A stretch of DNA of 64,000 nt from Chryseobacterium sp. MEBOG06 (GCF_021869765.1 NZ_CP084580.1:2480001-2544000); one strand, 5' to 3'. Counted from the stretch's first letter, positions 25,367-35,041 are shown. Notes: generated by a model not told the origin, from the letters alone. A program made the numbers and translations.

Positions 25367-27598
25367 TTAATAATTAATCGTGTAACCTACAGAAAACGTT
25401 GTTCCGCGGCCCTGATAAGCAAATGCTTTCTGAGGAGCACCATAGAAAAATTCTGAACGCTGCCCCCAAATGGTTGTATATTGCTTATTGAAAATATTCT
25501 GTACCCCGAAGTTGATGGTTCCCTTATTGAGTTTTACATCTCCTACAAAATCAAACAGGGTATAGCCGTTGATTTTCATGTCTGCCAGATCTGTGTAGTT
25601 CATTGAGTTTTGCATTTGTAATCTCAGTGAGAATCTTTTCGCATTCCAACCTGTGAAAACCATGAACTTGGAAGGGTTGGTGGTATATACGGACTGATTT
25701 TGCCAGCCTTTATCTACTGTTTGGGTTTCAGACTGCATAAGCAGAAGATTTCCTCCCAATTCAAGTCCCTGAGCAAAACGGTATCCTACCGCTCCTTCAA
25801 AACCGTAATTTCTGAGCTTCTGATCAAGAAGAGAAACCGTAAATGCGGCATTATCTATTTTTAAAGTTTTACTGGATAGCGCATAGAAAAAAGAGCCCTG
25901 TGCGTATAATCCAGCCTCAGACGTTCTGTTATGTCTGAACCCGAGCTCTATCTGGTCTGTCTTGATTCCGCTTAACGGCTGTTCGGCGATATTCATACTG
26001 TTTAAAAGATTCCAGCGGTTATTGTCCAGCTGATATTTTCCAAAACCATAAGATTTTGCAGCATCCGGAACCGCAAACCCTTGTGAAAAGCTAAACCAGG
26101 TCTGCCATGCAGGAGTGAATTTATAAAGTAAACTTCCATTCAGCAGCGTAACGTCGTAATTGTTTTTTCCTCCTTTTACAACATCTGCGGAATTTCCATA
26201 TCCGAAATGCATATAAACCTGCTCTTTAAATCCAACAAAATCATCAAGCTTTACATTGATGAACTGCTGTCTTACCCCTCCGGATAAAGTAAGCTGTTTT
26301 GTAATGTTCCAGTCAGCCTGAATAAAACCTGCCAGAGTGAATATTCTGGTATCCGGATATCTTCCTACAAAAGCATCTGCTTTATTGATCAGTCCACCGG
26401 ATTCACTGCTTATTTTTGGATTGAAAATTGCCTGATCACCGTTGAAATTTTCAAAATCTAAATCTGTTCCGTAAGTAAAATTAAAAGCGTTCCATTTTTT
26501 TGACAAAACAGCTTTGGCTCCGTATACATCAGTATTTCCTCTTCCTGAAGAAAGAAATACCGGAAGAACAACACCTGCCGGAGGCTTTGGAATCTCTGCA
26601 AAAGAAGCCCCGAAATCAGCTTCCTCACGTCTTCCGTAAGCCTGAACAAGTAAATTGTGACCTCCTAAAATATTACGCAGACTATACTGTAAATTAGCCA
26701 TGAAACGCTCTGTACGGGGTACTACATCAGAATCAGCCCCTCCAAGTACATTGATAAGATCCGGATTTTTAGTGGTAAATCCAGCGAAGCCAGAACCAAA
26801 AGAAAGCCATTTTTTATTTCTGACCTTTGAGTTATAATATTGAAGATCTACACTTATATCCTGATCAGGACTTAATTTGACACTCAGGCTTCCTAAAAGA
26901 TCAATAGATCTGTTGTACTGATAGTCAGCCTGTTTCACATCCGTAATGATTTGATTTCCATCCGCGTCAAAAGCACCTTCATTTTGAGTGAAGGCAGCTC
27001 CGAGTCTGAATTTTACCTTATCACTTCCACCTTCAATTGACTGTGCAATTCTTTTATCCAGATCATCTTTATTAAAACCTGTTTTAAGCCCCGCAGAAGT
27101 TTCGAAAGCCAGTTTATTTGAGGTTGGTTTTTTGGTGATAATGTTGATGATCCCTCCCGTAGAATCTCCACCGTAGATGGCCGATGCACCGGATAAAACC
27201 TCAATTCTTTCGATATTAAAAGGATCTATTGCGTCAAACTGTCTGCTGGCAGCTCTGGTACTGTTCAGTGAAACCCCGTTGAGCATTACCAAAACATTTC
27301 TTCCTCTCATATTCTGAGCATAATTGGTCCTTCCCTGATTTCCAAAATCAAAACCGGGAATCATATTTCCCAATACCTCTTTCAACCCGGCACCGCCTCT
27401 GATTTGTGTCTGGAGTTCTTTTTCCCCAATGATCCAGACCGTTCCCGGAATATCGCTGATTTGTTTCGGAGAACGTGAAGATACCAGAATAACTTCGTTA
27501 ATATCTTTTGTGGTAATACTGTCCTGCTTGCTTTGAGCAGAAGTATGTGCAGTAAGGGCAGTCAGTAGAATGACTGAAAGTGCAAATTGTCGTTTCAT
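25367..27598 (-). CDS. TonB-dependent siderophore receptor
   Basis: A 743-residue outer-membrane receptor. It starts with a signal peptide (MKRQFALSVILLTALTAHTSA), followed by a plug domain (about residues 45-155: EVILVSSRSPKQISDIPGTV, MRGRNVLVMLNGVSLN, IERIEVLSGASAIYGGDSTG) and a beta-barrel that ends in aromatic TTFSVGYTINY. The layout is that of FhuE/FepA-like ferric-siderophore receptors without an N-terminal signalling domain. It lies upstream of the siderophore biosynthesis genes on the same strand, so it probably takes up the ferric form of their product. The 292 bp upstream contain a small dyad GTCTCA-aaa-TGAGAC at 27766-27780 but no Fur site I would defend. Confidence 0.9.
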   Translation of the reverse strand: MKRQFALSVILLTALTAHTSAQSKQDSITTKDINEVILVSSRSPKQISDIPGTVWIIGEKELQTQIRGGAGLKEVLGNMIPGFDFGNQGRTNYAQNMRGRNVLVMLNGVSLNSTRAASRQFDAIDPFNIERIEVLSGASAIYGGDSTGGIINIITKKPTSNKLAFETSAGLKTGFNKDDLDKRIAQSIEGGSDKVKFRLGAAFTQNEGAFDADGNQIITDVKQADYQYNRSIDLLGSLSVKLSPDQDISVDLQYYNSKVRNKKWLSFGSGFAGFTTKNPDLINVLGGADSDVVPRTERFMANLQYSLRNILGGHNLLVQAYGRREEADFGASFAEIPKPPAGVVLPVFLSSGRGNTDVYGAKAVLSKKWNAFNFTYGTDLDFENFNGDQAIFNPKISSESGGLINKADAFVGRYPDTRIFTLAGFIQADWNITKQLTLSGGVRQQFINVKLDDFVGFKEQVYMHFGYGNSADVVKGGKNNYDVTLLNGSLLYKFTPAWQTWFSFSQGFAVPDAAKSYGFGKYQLDNNRWNLLNSMNIAEQPLSGIKTDQIELGFRHNRTSEAGLYAQGSFFYALSSKTLKIDNAAFTVSLLDQKLRNYGFEGAVGYRFAQGLELGGNLLLMQSETQTVDKGWQNQSVYTTNPSKFMVFTGWNAKRFSLRLQMQNSMNYTDLADMKINGYTLFDFVGDVKLNKGTINFGVQNIFNKQYTTIWGQRSEFFYGAPQKAFAYQGRGTTFSVGYTINY

Positions 27599-27890
27599 TT
27601 ATTTAGAACAATTAAAAATAGTGGAGTAAATATAGAATATTATTGAGTAAAAAATAACCATGATTTTTATCACATATTTCAAACCAATGTGAGTACGGCG
27701 ATAATAAGTCACAAACAGAAGACCTCTTTTATCAAGATTTATGCGGTACAATTAATTTTTTTCAAGTCTCAAAATGAGACAAAAATAAATGTAACGAACT
27801 TCAGAATTAACGAAAATGTAATATTAAGAAGGGTAGAAAAGGCTAAAAAAGCATCAAAATGAAGACTAAAGAAATCCCCAAAATGATAAG

Positions 27891-29378
27891 CTAGGCAAAC
27901 CATTTTGAATTTTTTGAAAAAATCTCAACACTTTTTTCCATTTCACCGGCATTAAGATCTCCAAATCCTAATCTCATGGCAGTCAGGTTTTTATTCTGAT
28001 AAAGCAGCGTTTTTGGAATAAAAAGATTCTCACTGGCACAATTGCGGCTGAGCTGCATCAGGTTGACAGGAATATTCCATTCCAGCCAGATGGCCAGACC
28101 TCCGGAAGGTTTTTGAAAAGAAATGAAATCACCTAAGTTTTCCTGTAGTAAATTGCTGAGATAATCCCGTCTTTCCTGATATACCTTTAATGATTTTTTC
28201 AGATAACGATTTATTTCTCCTTCAGAAATCATTTCGCCAAGGGCCCTTTCCATCAGAATATCTCCTTGTCTGTCGATGATTCCAAGATATTTCCTCATTT
28301 CTGCCATCAGATTTTCAGGTGCTACAATAAAGCCGGTTCTGAAGCCTGGAGCCAATGATTTTCCGAAAGATCCTATATAGATAACCATTCCATTGGTATC
28401 TGCACTCGCTAGAGGGAGAATCGGGCTTTTATCATAATGAAATTCATAATCATAATCGTCTTCAAGAATGATAAATCCATATTCATGGGCAAGCTCCAGA
28501 AGTTCCAGTCTTCTTTGGGCACTTAGGGCAACAGTAGTAGGATAGTGGTGGTGGGGAGTAAGATAAAGCATCCTTATCTTCTGCTTTTTGCACGCTTCCC
28601 GTACATTTTCTACAATAATTCCCTCTTCATCTATAGGAATTGAGACCATATTAACACCCGCTTTCATGAAGATCATATTCACCGAAAAGTAACTTAATGC
28701 TCCTACGAGAACTACGTCACCGGGAGAAAGAAGGATTTCGGAAACAATATAAATACTCATTTCTGTACTTCTGGTGATCAATAGGTTATTTTTAGAAATA
28801 GGTAGTCCACGTGATAAATTCAGGTATCTGGATAAATGTTCTTTGAAAAATTCACTTCCATCATGGTTGTAATGGCCGGATATTTTTTGATGAGATTTAC
28901 GCTTAAGAATAGAGCTGTAAAACCGGGAGTGCTGTCCGATCTGAGTGAGCCTGATATCCGGTACCCCGTCATTAAATACAAATTCGCAGTCTGAATGTTC
29001 AAACGGATTATCAAGGATATTTGATGTTTTAAATGAAAAACCAGTGTTTTTTGGATAGTTTTGAAGGTTGTTTTGTTCAAAGTCATGAACTTTAACAGGT
29101 TTTTCCTGTTCTTTTCCAATGATGAACGTTCCTTTATTCGGCAGACTCTCCGTCCAGCCCTGAGCTGATAATTCATCATATACTGCCACTGCTGTATTTC
29201 TATGAATATCGAGCATATCACTGAATGTACGTGTCCCGGGAAGCTTCGTTGCAAAGGGTAAAACGCCTCTCTGAATGGCATTAACCAGCTGATTGGCTAT
29301 CTGCAGATAAATTGACGTTTCAGATGTTCTGTCAATTTTTATAAAACTTTCATAAGGAATTCTAACCGGACTATCCAT
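27891..29378 (-). CDS. MocR/PdxR-family regulator (GntR HTH - aminotransferase fusion)
   Basis: A 495-residue chimeric regulator. Residues about 15-80 are a GntR winged helix (SIYLQIANQLVNAIQRGVLP, LPGTRTFSDMLDIHRNTAV). Residues 150-490 are a class I aminotransferase fold with the PLP lysine in YIGSFGKSLAPGFRTGFI and the aspartate in IILEDDYDYEFHYD. MocR proteins bind PLP or an amino-compound adduct and control the gene next to them, often for vitamin B6 or amine metabolism. Here the 66-bp divergent partner is the biotin operon, which encodes the PLP enzymes BioF and BioA. This makes it a candidate biotin-operon regulator, which is an inference. Confidence 0.9.
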   Translation of the reverse strand: MDSPVRIPYESFIKIDRTSETSIYLQIANQLVNAIQRGVLPFATKLPGTRTFSDMLDIHRNTAVAVYDELSAQGWTESLPNKGTFIIGKEQEKPVKVHDFEQNNLQNYPKNTGFSFKTSNILDNPFEHSDCEFVFNDGVPDIRLTQIGQHSRFYSSILKRKSHQKISGHYNHDGSEFFKEHLSRYLNLSRGLPISKNNLLITRSTEMSIYIVSEILLSPGDVVLVGALSYFSVNMIFMKAGVNMVSIPIDEEGIIVENVREACKKQKIRMLYLTPHHHYPTTVALSAQRRLELLELAHEYGFIILEDDYDYEFHYDKSPILPLASADTNGMVIYIGSFGKSLAPGFRTGFIVAPENLMAEMRKYLGIIDRQGDILMERALGEMISEGEINRYLKKSLKVYQERRDYLSNLLQENLGDFISFQKPSGGLAIWLEWNIPVNLMQLSRNCASENLFIPKTLLYQNKNLTAMRLGFGDLNAGEMEKSVEIFSKNSKWFA

Positions 29379-29393
29379 AATATCAAAACTGGC

Positions 29394-29426
29394 ACCATGT
29401 AACCATCCGGCAATATACTACTTTTG
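29394..29426. promoter_or_regulatory. Biotin operon promoter region with direct repeats
   Basis: TACTTTTG at 29419-29426 is a perfect plus-strand -7 box, 18 bases before the ATG of the first operon gene. Upstream, ACCAT occurs at 29394-29398 and again at 29402-29406 (8-bp period). MocR regulators often bind short direct repeats, so this is a plausible operator. There is no clear TTG at -33. Confidence 0.45.
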
Positions 29427-29444
29427 ACATCAAAATAAAAGTCT

Positions 29445-30068
29445 ATGGAATTTCAACACCTCTTAGAAAAGATTGTGCAGGAAGGGAGCACTCATGCAAA
29501 ATGGCTGAATACGCTTTCTTTTATGGAAAATGCCGGAGCCAGAAAAATATCAAAATGTGAACATCCGGTTCTGGTAACCCAGATTCAGTTGAAGCACGCT
29601 GCAGAAGAACATCGTCATGCCTATTATTTAAAAAAACAGATTGGAAAAATAGATGAAGAACTTTGCAAAACATACGAAAGTCAGGAACTTCTTGCTCCTA
29701 CAGCTACTCGTCAATATCTTCATTCTTTAGATGTCAAGGCCTGCAGATATCTTCAAAAGGCCTTCCAGCTGAATAAGGAAGATTTAAAATATGCGGCCTA
29801 CCTTTTTGTAACCTATGCCATCGAAGTGCGTGCTGATGAATTATATCCCGTGTATCAGGATGTTTTGACCAAAGAATCTTCAAAAATCATGGTAAAATCT
29901 ATAATTCTCGAAGAAGAAGGCCATCTGGAAGAAATGATCAATCAGCTTAATGAATTTTCAGCAGACTGGAAAAGCCATGCAGATCATATTCTGACCATTG
30001 AAAAAGAATTGCACGAACAATGGATCAATGCGATTAAAGAGGAGGTAACTCAATTCAATTATGCTTAA
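29445..30068 (+). CDS. Predicted ferritin-like diiron protein in the biotin operon
   Basis: I do not recognise a named family. The 207 residues are strongly helical and carry the full carboxylate-bridged diiron pattern: E28 (SFMENAGARKI), E55-x-x-H58 (AAEEHRHAYYL), E127 (YAIEVRADELYP) and E157-x-x-H160 (ILEEEGHLEEM). The spacings (27 between the first two helices, 30 between the last two) fit a ferritin-like four-helix bundle such as ribonucleotide reductase R2, AurF or MiaE. There is no signal peptide. The stop overlaps the bioF start by eight bases, so it is translationally coupled to biotin synthesis. An oxidative step supplying a pimelate precursor is a reasonable guess, since no bioC, bioH, bioG or bioI lies in the cluster. 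Iron storage or oxygen protection are alternatives. Confidence 0.7.
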   Translation: MEFQHLLEKIVQEGSTHAKWLNTLSFMENAGARKISKCEHPVLVTQIQLKHAAEEHRHAYYLKKQIGKIDEELCKTYESQELLAPTATRQYLHSLDVKACRYLQKAFQLNKEDLKYAAYLFVTYAIEVRADELYPVYQDVLTKESSKIMVKSIILEEEGHLEEMINQLNEFSADWKSHADHILTIEKELHEQWINAIKEEVTQFNYA

Positions 30069-31170
30069 TACCATTGAAAATTTCCAAATATCTCTTGATA
30101 AACGGAAAGAACAGGGCATATTAAGGAGTTTAAAGGTTCAGCCAGCGGGAATAGATTTTTATTCTAATGATTATCTGGGATTGGCCAGAAATAAAGATCT
30201 TCAGAATGTATTGCTTCGAAAAGTTACGGAGAATCCTCACTGGCTTTCAGGAAGTACAGGTTCAAGGCTGATTAGTGGAAATAGCATTACAGCGGGGCTT
30301 ACGGAAAAGTTTATCGCTGACCAGCATCAGTTTCCGGCTGCTTTACTTTTTCCGTCCGGTTATAACGCGAATCTGGCTTTGTTTTCTACTCTGCCCGGCC
30401 GTCATGATACGATCATCGTGGATGAGCAGATTCACCGTTCTGTACATGATGGGTGCAGATTATCAAATGCCAGAAAATTAAAGTTCAGACATAATGATCC
30501 CGAAGACCTGGAAAGCAAATTGAAAAGACAGAAAGGACATTGTTACATTGCTATTGAGAGCCTTTATTCGATGGAAGGAGATTTTGCTCCTGTTTCAGAA
30601 ATGGCTTCACTTGCTAAGACATATGGAGCAAGTCTGATTGTAGATGAAGCTCATGCTTTTGGCATTTTCGGATATGGATTGATCGATCAATATCAGCTTC
30701 AGGAACAGATTGCAGCAGTTGTTGTGACCTACGGAAAAGCATTGGGATCACATGGGGCTGTTATACTTTGTAATGAAGTGATCAAGTCATACCTGGTCAA
30801 TTTTGCATCATCTTTCATTTACAGTACTTCTGCGCATGATTTTCAATGGATGAGCATTAAAGCCGGATATGAATTTTTAGAATCTGATAAAGAGCCGTCA
30901 GAAACGCTTCAGAAAAATATTAAAACATTTCGGAATCAGAATTTGGGATCTCCGTCTTCAAAAAAAAGTCCTGTTCAGGCAATTATGATCCCGGATAACC
31001 AGAAGCTGAAAGAAGTACAAAATGCTTTATCGGAAGAAAATTTTTTAACATATCCAATTTACAGCCCGACCGTAAAAGAAGGGACTGAAAGACTTAGAAT
31101 ATGCCTTCATAGCTTCAATACAGAGGATGAAATTGTAAGACTCACTAAGATTATTGGCAAATTTATTTAA
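30061..31170 (+). CDS. bioF: 8-amino-7-oxononanoate synthase
   Basis: A 369-residue alpha-oxoamine synthase. It condenses pimeloyl-CoA or pimeloyl-ACP with alanine to give 8-amino-7-oxononanoate, the first step of the biotin ring pathway. Seen are the DFYSNDYLGLARN opening, GSTGSRLISGNS, the PLP-stacking DEAHAFGIFG (195-204) and the Schiff-base lysine K226 in VTYGKALGSHGAV. It is slightly shorter than E. coli BioF (384) but all catalytic blocks are present. The neighbouring bioD, bioB and bioA genes separate it from other family members such as glycine C-acetyltransferase. Confidence 0.93.
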   Translation: MLNTIENFQISLDKRKEQGILRSLKVQPAGIDFYSNDYLGLARNKDLQNVLLRKVTENPHWLSGSTGSRLISGNSITAGLTEKFIADQHQFPAALLFPSGYNANLALFSTLPGRHDTIIVDEQIHRSVHDGCRLSNARKLKFRHNDPEDLESKLKRQKGHCYIAIESLYSMEGDFAPVSEMASLAKTYGASLIVDEAHAFGIFGYGLIDQYQLQEQIAAVVVTYGKALGSHGAVILCNEVIKSYLVNFASSFIYSTSAHDFQWMSIKAGYEFLESDKEPSETLQKNIKTFRNQNLGSPSSKKSPVQAIMIPDNQKLKEVQNALSEENFLTYPIYSPTVKEGTERLRICLHSFNTEDEIVRLTKIIGKFI

Positions 31171-31265
31171 AGTAATAAGACAAATAAAAAAGAGGAAGAA
31201 CGGATTTGCTTTTTTAAGAATATCGCATAAATCCCGAAACTTGGATCATACATTACGTACCCCAT

Positions 31266-31877
31266 ATGAAATTATTTATAACAGGAATAGGAACTGAAAT
31301 AGGAAAAACCGTTTGTTCGGCTGTTTTGGTTCAATACTTTAAAGCAGATTACTGGAAACCTGTACAGTCAGGAGATCTTCATTATACAGACAGTCACAAG
31401 CTTGAAGCCTGGACAGACAGTACAAAATGCTATCCGGAAACCTGTCGTCTGAAATTGGCGGCATCTCCTCATCAATCTGCACGGGCAGAAAATGTACAGA
31501 TCAATCTTGATGATTTTCAGCTTCCTGAGACAGATCGCCCTTTGATTGTAGAAGGAGCCGGAGGCTTGATGGTTCCACTTTCTGATAACAGCTTCATGAT
31601 TGATTTGATAGAAAAATTAAATCTTCCTGCTGGGCTTGTTGTGAGGGATTATTTAGGATGTATCAATCACAGTTTGCTGTCAATCATGGCTTTAAGGCAA
31701 AGGAATATAAAATTAGAATATCTGATTCTTAATGGAAGCTTTCCTGAGGACACTGAAAGAGTGATCTGCGGCTTCATTGGAAAAGAAACAAAAATAATCA
31801 GGATTCCCGAAGTTGAAAGCACTGATAAAAAATATATAAAAGCTGCTGCAAAGCAATTAACAATAACAAAATTATGA
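31266..31877 (+). CDS. bioD: Dethiobiotin synthetase
   Basis: A 203-residue ATP-dependent carboxylase that closes the ureido ring of dethiobiotin from diaminopelargonate and CO2. The P-loop is [18 protein letters not shown] (G7 to T15), followed by WKPVQSGD with the substrate lysine and [11 protein letters not shown] in the switch region. The start is ATG 31266, 95 bp after bioF, and the last codons overlap the bioB start (ATGATAATG, 31874). The gap before it shows no terminator, so bioF, bioD and bioB are probably one transcript. Confidence 0.93.
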   Translation: MKLFITGIGTEIGKTVCSAVLVQYFKADYWKPVQSGDLHYTDSHKLEAWTDSTKCYPETCRLKLAASPHQSARAENVQINLDDFQLPETDRPLIVEGAGGLMVPLSDNSFMIDLIEKLNLPAGLVVRDYLGCINHSLLSIMALRQRNIKLEYLILNGSFPEDTERVICGFIGKETKIIRIPEVESTDKKYIKAAAKQLTITKL

Positions 31878-32863
31878 TAATGGATCAAAAAACAGAAATT
31901 AGGAATAACTGGACCAAAGAAGAGATTGAGGAAATTTACCATTTACCTCTTATGGAATTGATTTATAAAGCAGCCACTGTACACAGGGAATGGCATGATC
32001 CTTCTGAAGTACAGATTTCCACCTTATTATCAATCAAAACCGGAGGATGTCCGGAAGACTGTTCTTATTGCGGACAGGCTGCCAGATATCATACTAATAT
32101 TAAAGTACAGGCTTTGCTGCCTACAGAAACTGTAATTGCACACGCTCAAAAAGCTAAGGATAGCGGCTCATCCCGTTTCTGTATGGCAGCAGCATGGCGT
32201 GAAGTCCGTAATAATCGTGATTTTGACAGGGTAATTGATATGGTAAAAGGAGTGAATGAATTAGGTTTGGAAGTATGCTGTACTCTGGGAATGCTTACCG
32301 AAGAGCAGGCTGTAAGGCTTCAGGAGGCTGGATTATATGCCTACAACCATAACCTTGATACTTCGGAACAATATTATGAAGAAATCATTTCCACCAGAAC
32401 ATTCGATAACAGAATCAATACGATCAACAATGTACGAAAAGCAGGAATCACAGTATGCTCCGGAGGAATTATCGGATTGGGAGAAACGCACAGAGACAGA
32501 ATTTCAATGCTTTTAACCCTGGCAACGATGCCCAGACACCCGGAATCTGTTCCCATCAATGCATTGGCAAGGGTAGAAGGTACCCCATTGGAAGATAATG
32601 AAAAAGTAGATGCCTGGGAAATGGTAAGAATGATTGCTACAGCAAGAATTGTAATGCCTTCTTCTATGGTAAGACTAAGTGCCGGACGAATTGAAATGAA
32701 TGAAACGGAACAGGCATGGTGCTTTATGGCAGGGGCCAATTCTATTTTCACCGGTGAAAGAGAAACGTTGTTGGTGACTCCTAACCCGGGAGTTTCTGAA
32801 GATATGCAGATGCTGAATACTCTTGGTCTTAAGCCAATGATGAAAAAAGAAGTTTGCTGCTAG
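31874..32863 (+). CDS. bioB: Biotin synthase
   Basis: A 329-residue radical SAM enzyme that inserts sulfur into dethiobiotin. The SAM-cluster cysteines are C59, C63 and C66 in [14 protein letters not shown], and the auxiliary [2Fe-2S] ligands fit [17 protein letters not shown] and the later [19 protein letters not shown] blocks typical of BioB. The start may be 31874 or the ATG two codons later at 31880. Either way the gene overlaps or abuts bioD. It is the last gene of the tight cluster. A 258-bp gap follows before bioA. Confidence 0.95.
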   Translation: MIMDQKTEIRNNWTKEEIEEIYHLPLMELIYKAATVHREWHDPSEVQISTLLSIKTGGCPEDCSYCGQAARYHTNIKVQALLPTETVIAHAQKAKDSGSSRFCMAAAWREVRNNRDFDRVIDMVKGVNELGLEVCCTLGMLTEEQAVRLQEAGLYAYNHNLDTSEQYYEEIISTRTFDNRINTINNVRKAGITVCSGGIIGLGETHRDRISMLLTLATMPRHPESVPINALARVEGTPLEDNEKVDAWEMVRMIATARIVMPSSMVRLSAGRIEMNETEQAWCFMAGANSIFTGERETLLVTPNPGVSEDMQMLNTLGLKPMMKKEVCC

Positions 32864-33121
32864 ATAATCAGGAATTATAAATAATAAATTATGGGTTTTT
32901 GGATTTTAATCATGAGTATTTTAAAATGTATTGTGAGTTTGCTGTTGAGATTGTTATTCTGTTAATCTGTAGATTAACTTCCTGATTCTTTAACACAGTT
33001 TCTCGTGAAATAATAAGATCGGACAGTATAATATTCGTCTAAAAAGGCATTTGCTTGAGTAAACAATTTATTACTATTTCAGATTAAGATCCAAAACTCA
33101 TAATACATTTTAGATCAACAT

Positions 33122-34411
33122 ATGAATACAATAATATCAACCAGTCTTCAGGACAGAGATAAAGCCGTCAACTGGCATCCGTACACCCAAATGAAGACTG
33201 CAGACAGTATCATTCCTATTGTACGAGGAAAAGGAATCTACCTTTATGACGAAGAAGGGAAAAAATATATGGATGTGGTTTCTTCATGGTGGGTGACTTT
33301 ACATGGGCATTCCCATCCTTATATTGCACAACGTGTTTTCGAACAGTTAAACACGGTAGAGCAGGTTATTTTTGCAGGTTTTACCCATAAGCCTGCGGTG
33401 CAGCTTTCGGAAAACTTACTGAAGTTGCTGCCGGCTAACCAGGAAAAAGTTTTTTATTCTGATAATGGTTCTACCGCCGTGGAAGTGGCTTTGAAAATGT
33501 GTATTCAATATGCTCACAATCATGAAAAAAAGAAGACTAAAATTCTGGCTTTTAAAAACGCGTATCATGGAGATACTTTCGGAGCTATGTCTGTAAGTGG
33601 GAAAAGTTATTGGACGCAGCCTTTTGAAAGTATGCTGTTTGAAGTCATCTTTATTGACATCCCCAATGCGGAGAATATAGAAAGCTTACGATTTCAGATT
33701 AAAGAATTAGCCGATGAAGTGGCTTGTATTATTTATGAGCCTTTAGTTCAGGGAGCAGCCGGTATGCTGATGTATGAGGCAGAAAATCTGAATAGTCTGA
33801 TGAGAATATGCAGAGAATATGATATTCTCATGATTCAGGATGAAGTTTTTACAGGATTTGGAAGAACAGGAAAGTTATTTGCCGCCAATCATCTTAGTGA
33901 AAAACCGGATATTATGTGTTTTTCAAAAGGATTAACAGGAGGAACAATGCCAATGGGAGTCACTACCTGTTCCAATGGTATTTATAATGCCTTTCTGTCT
34001 GATGACCATCATAAAACCCTTTTTCACGGGCATTCTTTTACCGCTAACCCCTTAGCCTGTACAGCTGCTCTGGCCAGTATGGAAATATTACTTAAAGAAG
34101 AAACCCAAATGACTGTACAGCGAATTACTGAACAGCACGCTGAGTTTGTAAAAGTTCTTTCTTTCCATCCTCAGGTAGAAAATGCCCGCCAGATAGGAAC
34201 TATTTTGGCTTTTGATTTTAAAACCGGACACGGAACCTCTTATTTTAATGAGATTGGAAAGAAACTTTATCATGAATTTTTACAGAGAGGAATTATTATG
34301 CGTCCACTGGGTAATGTATTGTATCTGGTGCCTCCTTACTGTATTTCTGCTGAAGAATTAGATTTTGTTTATCAGAATATTCTGGAGGTTTTGGATCAAT
34401 TCAGGGATTGA
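33122..34411 (+). CDS. bioA: Adenosylmethionine-8-amino-7-oxononanoate aminotransferase
   Basis: A 429-residue class III aminotransferase that uses SAM as amino donor to make 7,8-diaminopelargonate. The N-terminus NWHPYTQMKTADSIIPIVRG is the BioA signature, with SSWWVTLHGHSHPYI following. The PLP aspartate lies in MIQDEVFTGFGRTGKLFA and the Schiff-base lysine in MCFSKGLTGGTMPM. It lies 258 bp after bioB on the same strand. That gap has no clear terminator or promoter. It holds a 24-codon hydrophobic open frame (32891-32965) that I do not believe is a gene. A long bidirectional hairpin follows bioA. Confidence 0.95.
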   Translation: MNTIISTSLQDRDKAVNWHPYTQMKTADSIIPIVRGKGIYLYDEEGKKYMDVVSSWWVTLHGHSHPYIAQRVFEQLNTVEQVIFAGFTHKPAVQLSENLLKLLPANQEKVFYSDNGSTAVEVALKMCIQYAHNHEKKKTKILAFKNAYHGDTFGAMSVSGKSYWTQPFESMLFEVIFIDIPNAENIESLRFQIKELADEVACIIYEPLVQGAAGMLMYEAENLNSLMRICREYDILMIQDEVFTGFGRTGKLFAANHLSEKPDIMCFSKGLTGGTMPMGVTTCSNGIYNAFLSDDHHKTLFHGHSFTANPLACTAALASMEILLKEETQMTVQRITEQHAEFVKVLSFHPQVENARQIGTILAFDFKTGHGTSYFNEIGKKLYHEFLQRGIIMRPLGNVLYLVPPYCISAEELDFVYQNILEVLDQFRD

Positions 34412-34423
34412 ATTAATCATTAA

Positions 34424-34470
34424 CATTACTAAACCTTATAGGCTTCAAAAGCCTGTAAGGTTTGGTAATG
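34424..34470. terminator. Long bidirectional hairpin after bioA
   Basis: A 22-bp stem (34424-34445 with 34449-34470) with a CAA loop and two G-U pairs, containing AAACCTTATAGGCTT and its near-complement. It lies between the convergent bioA and the secreted-protein gene. It has no long T-run. Confidence 0.75.
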
Positions 34471-34489
34471 TAACTTTTAGCAGAAGCTT

Positions 34490-35041
34490 TTAGAGCTCAA
34501 GCTCGGCGGTTTTTAAAATTCTCAACAATTCCTTTAATTCTTCTCTATTATATTCAATTAAATTCTGACTGTAATTGTTTGAAGGCATTTTTATATAATT
34601 AGCCCGATTGTTTAGGCTTTCATGATAAACACTTCCGAATTCAATATTATTTCTTGTGACGAACTTATACTTGGCTTCAATATTCGTTTTTTCATTCTCT
34701 TTTTGTTCTAAAGTCTGAAGTGACTGAATTAATTTACCCAGCTCGTTTTTATCAATTGTAAGCGTTTTCCTTGAAATTTCATCAAATGTTTCATATTCAT
34801 ACATGATTCCAAGAAGGCTTTCTGATGAATTATCAGAGACATCTTTCGTTACAATTTTCTGAATATTTAAGTTCTTAAACTTGCCTAAAGGAGTTGTTCG
34901 TTTTTCAATTAATGTACTTTTTCTTGTATTGATGGCAAGTCCATTAGAAGTTGTTGAAGATCTGGAAATAGGAGGAGGTGGAATCTGTGCTATAGCTGAA
35001 GAGCAAAAGACACCGAAAATTAAAATAATAATTTTTTTCAT
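34490..35041 (-). CDS. Secreted protein of unknown function
   Basis: I do not recognise the family. The 183-residue protein begins with a signal peptide (MKKIIILIFGVFCSSAIAQ), then a proline-rich IPPPPISRS stretch, so it is exported. The mature part alternates short strands and lysine/glutamate-rich helices (IDKNELGKLIQSLQTLEQKENEK, quoted here as NELGKLIQSLQTLEQ) with no cysteine and no enzyme motif. A similar arrangement, with paired beta-strand segments around NNIEFGSVYH, is common in small flavobacterial periplasmic proteins of no known role. It stands alone, convergent with bioA. Confidence 0.75.
   Translation of the reverse strand: MKKIIILIFGVFCSSAIAQIPPPPISRSSTTSNGLAINTRKSTLIEKRTTPLGKFKNLNIQKIVTKDVSDNSSESLLGIMYEYETFDEISRKTLTIDKNELGKLIQSLQTLEQKENEKTNIEAKYKFVTRNNIEFGSVYHESLNNRANYIKMPSNNYSQNLIEYNREELKELLRILKTAELEL

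Noticed and set aside
32891..32965. A 24-codon hydrophobic frame between bioB and bioA
   Set aside because: Random hydrophobic composition from T-rich DNA, with no upstream promoter.
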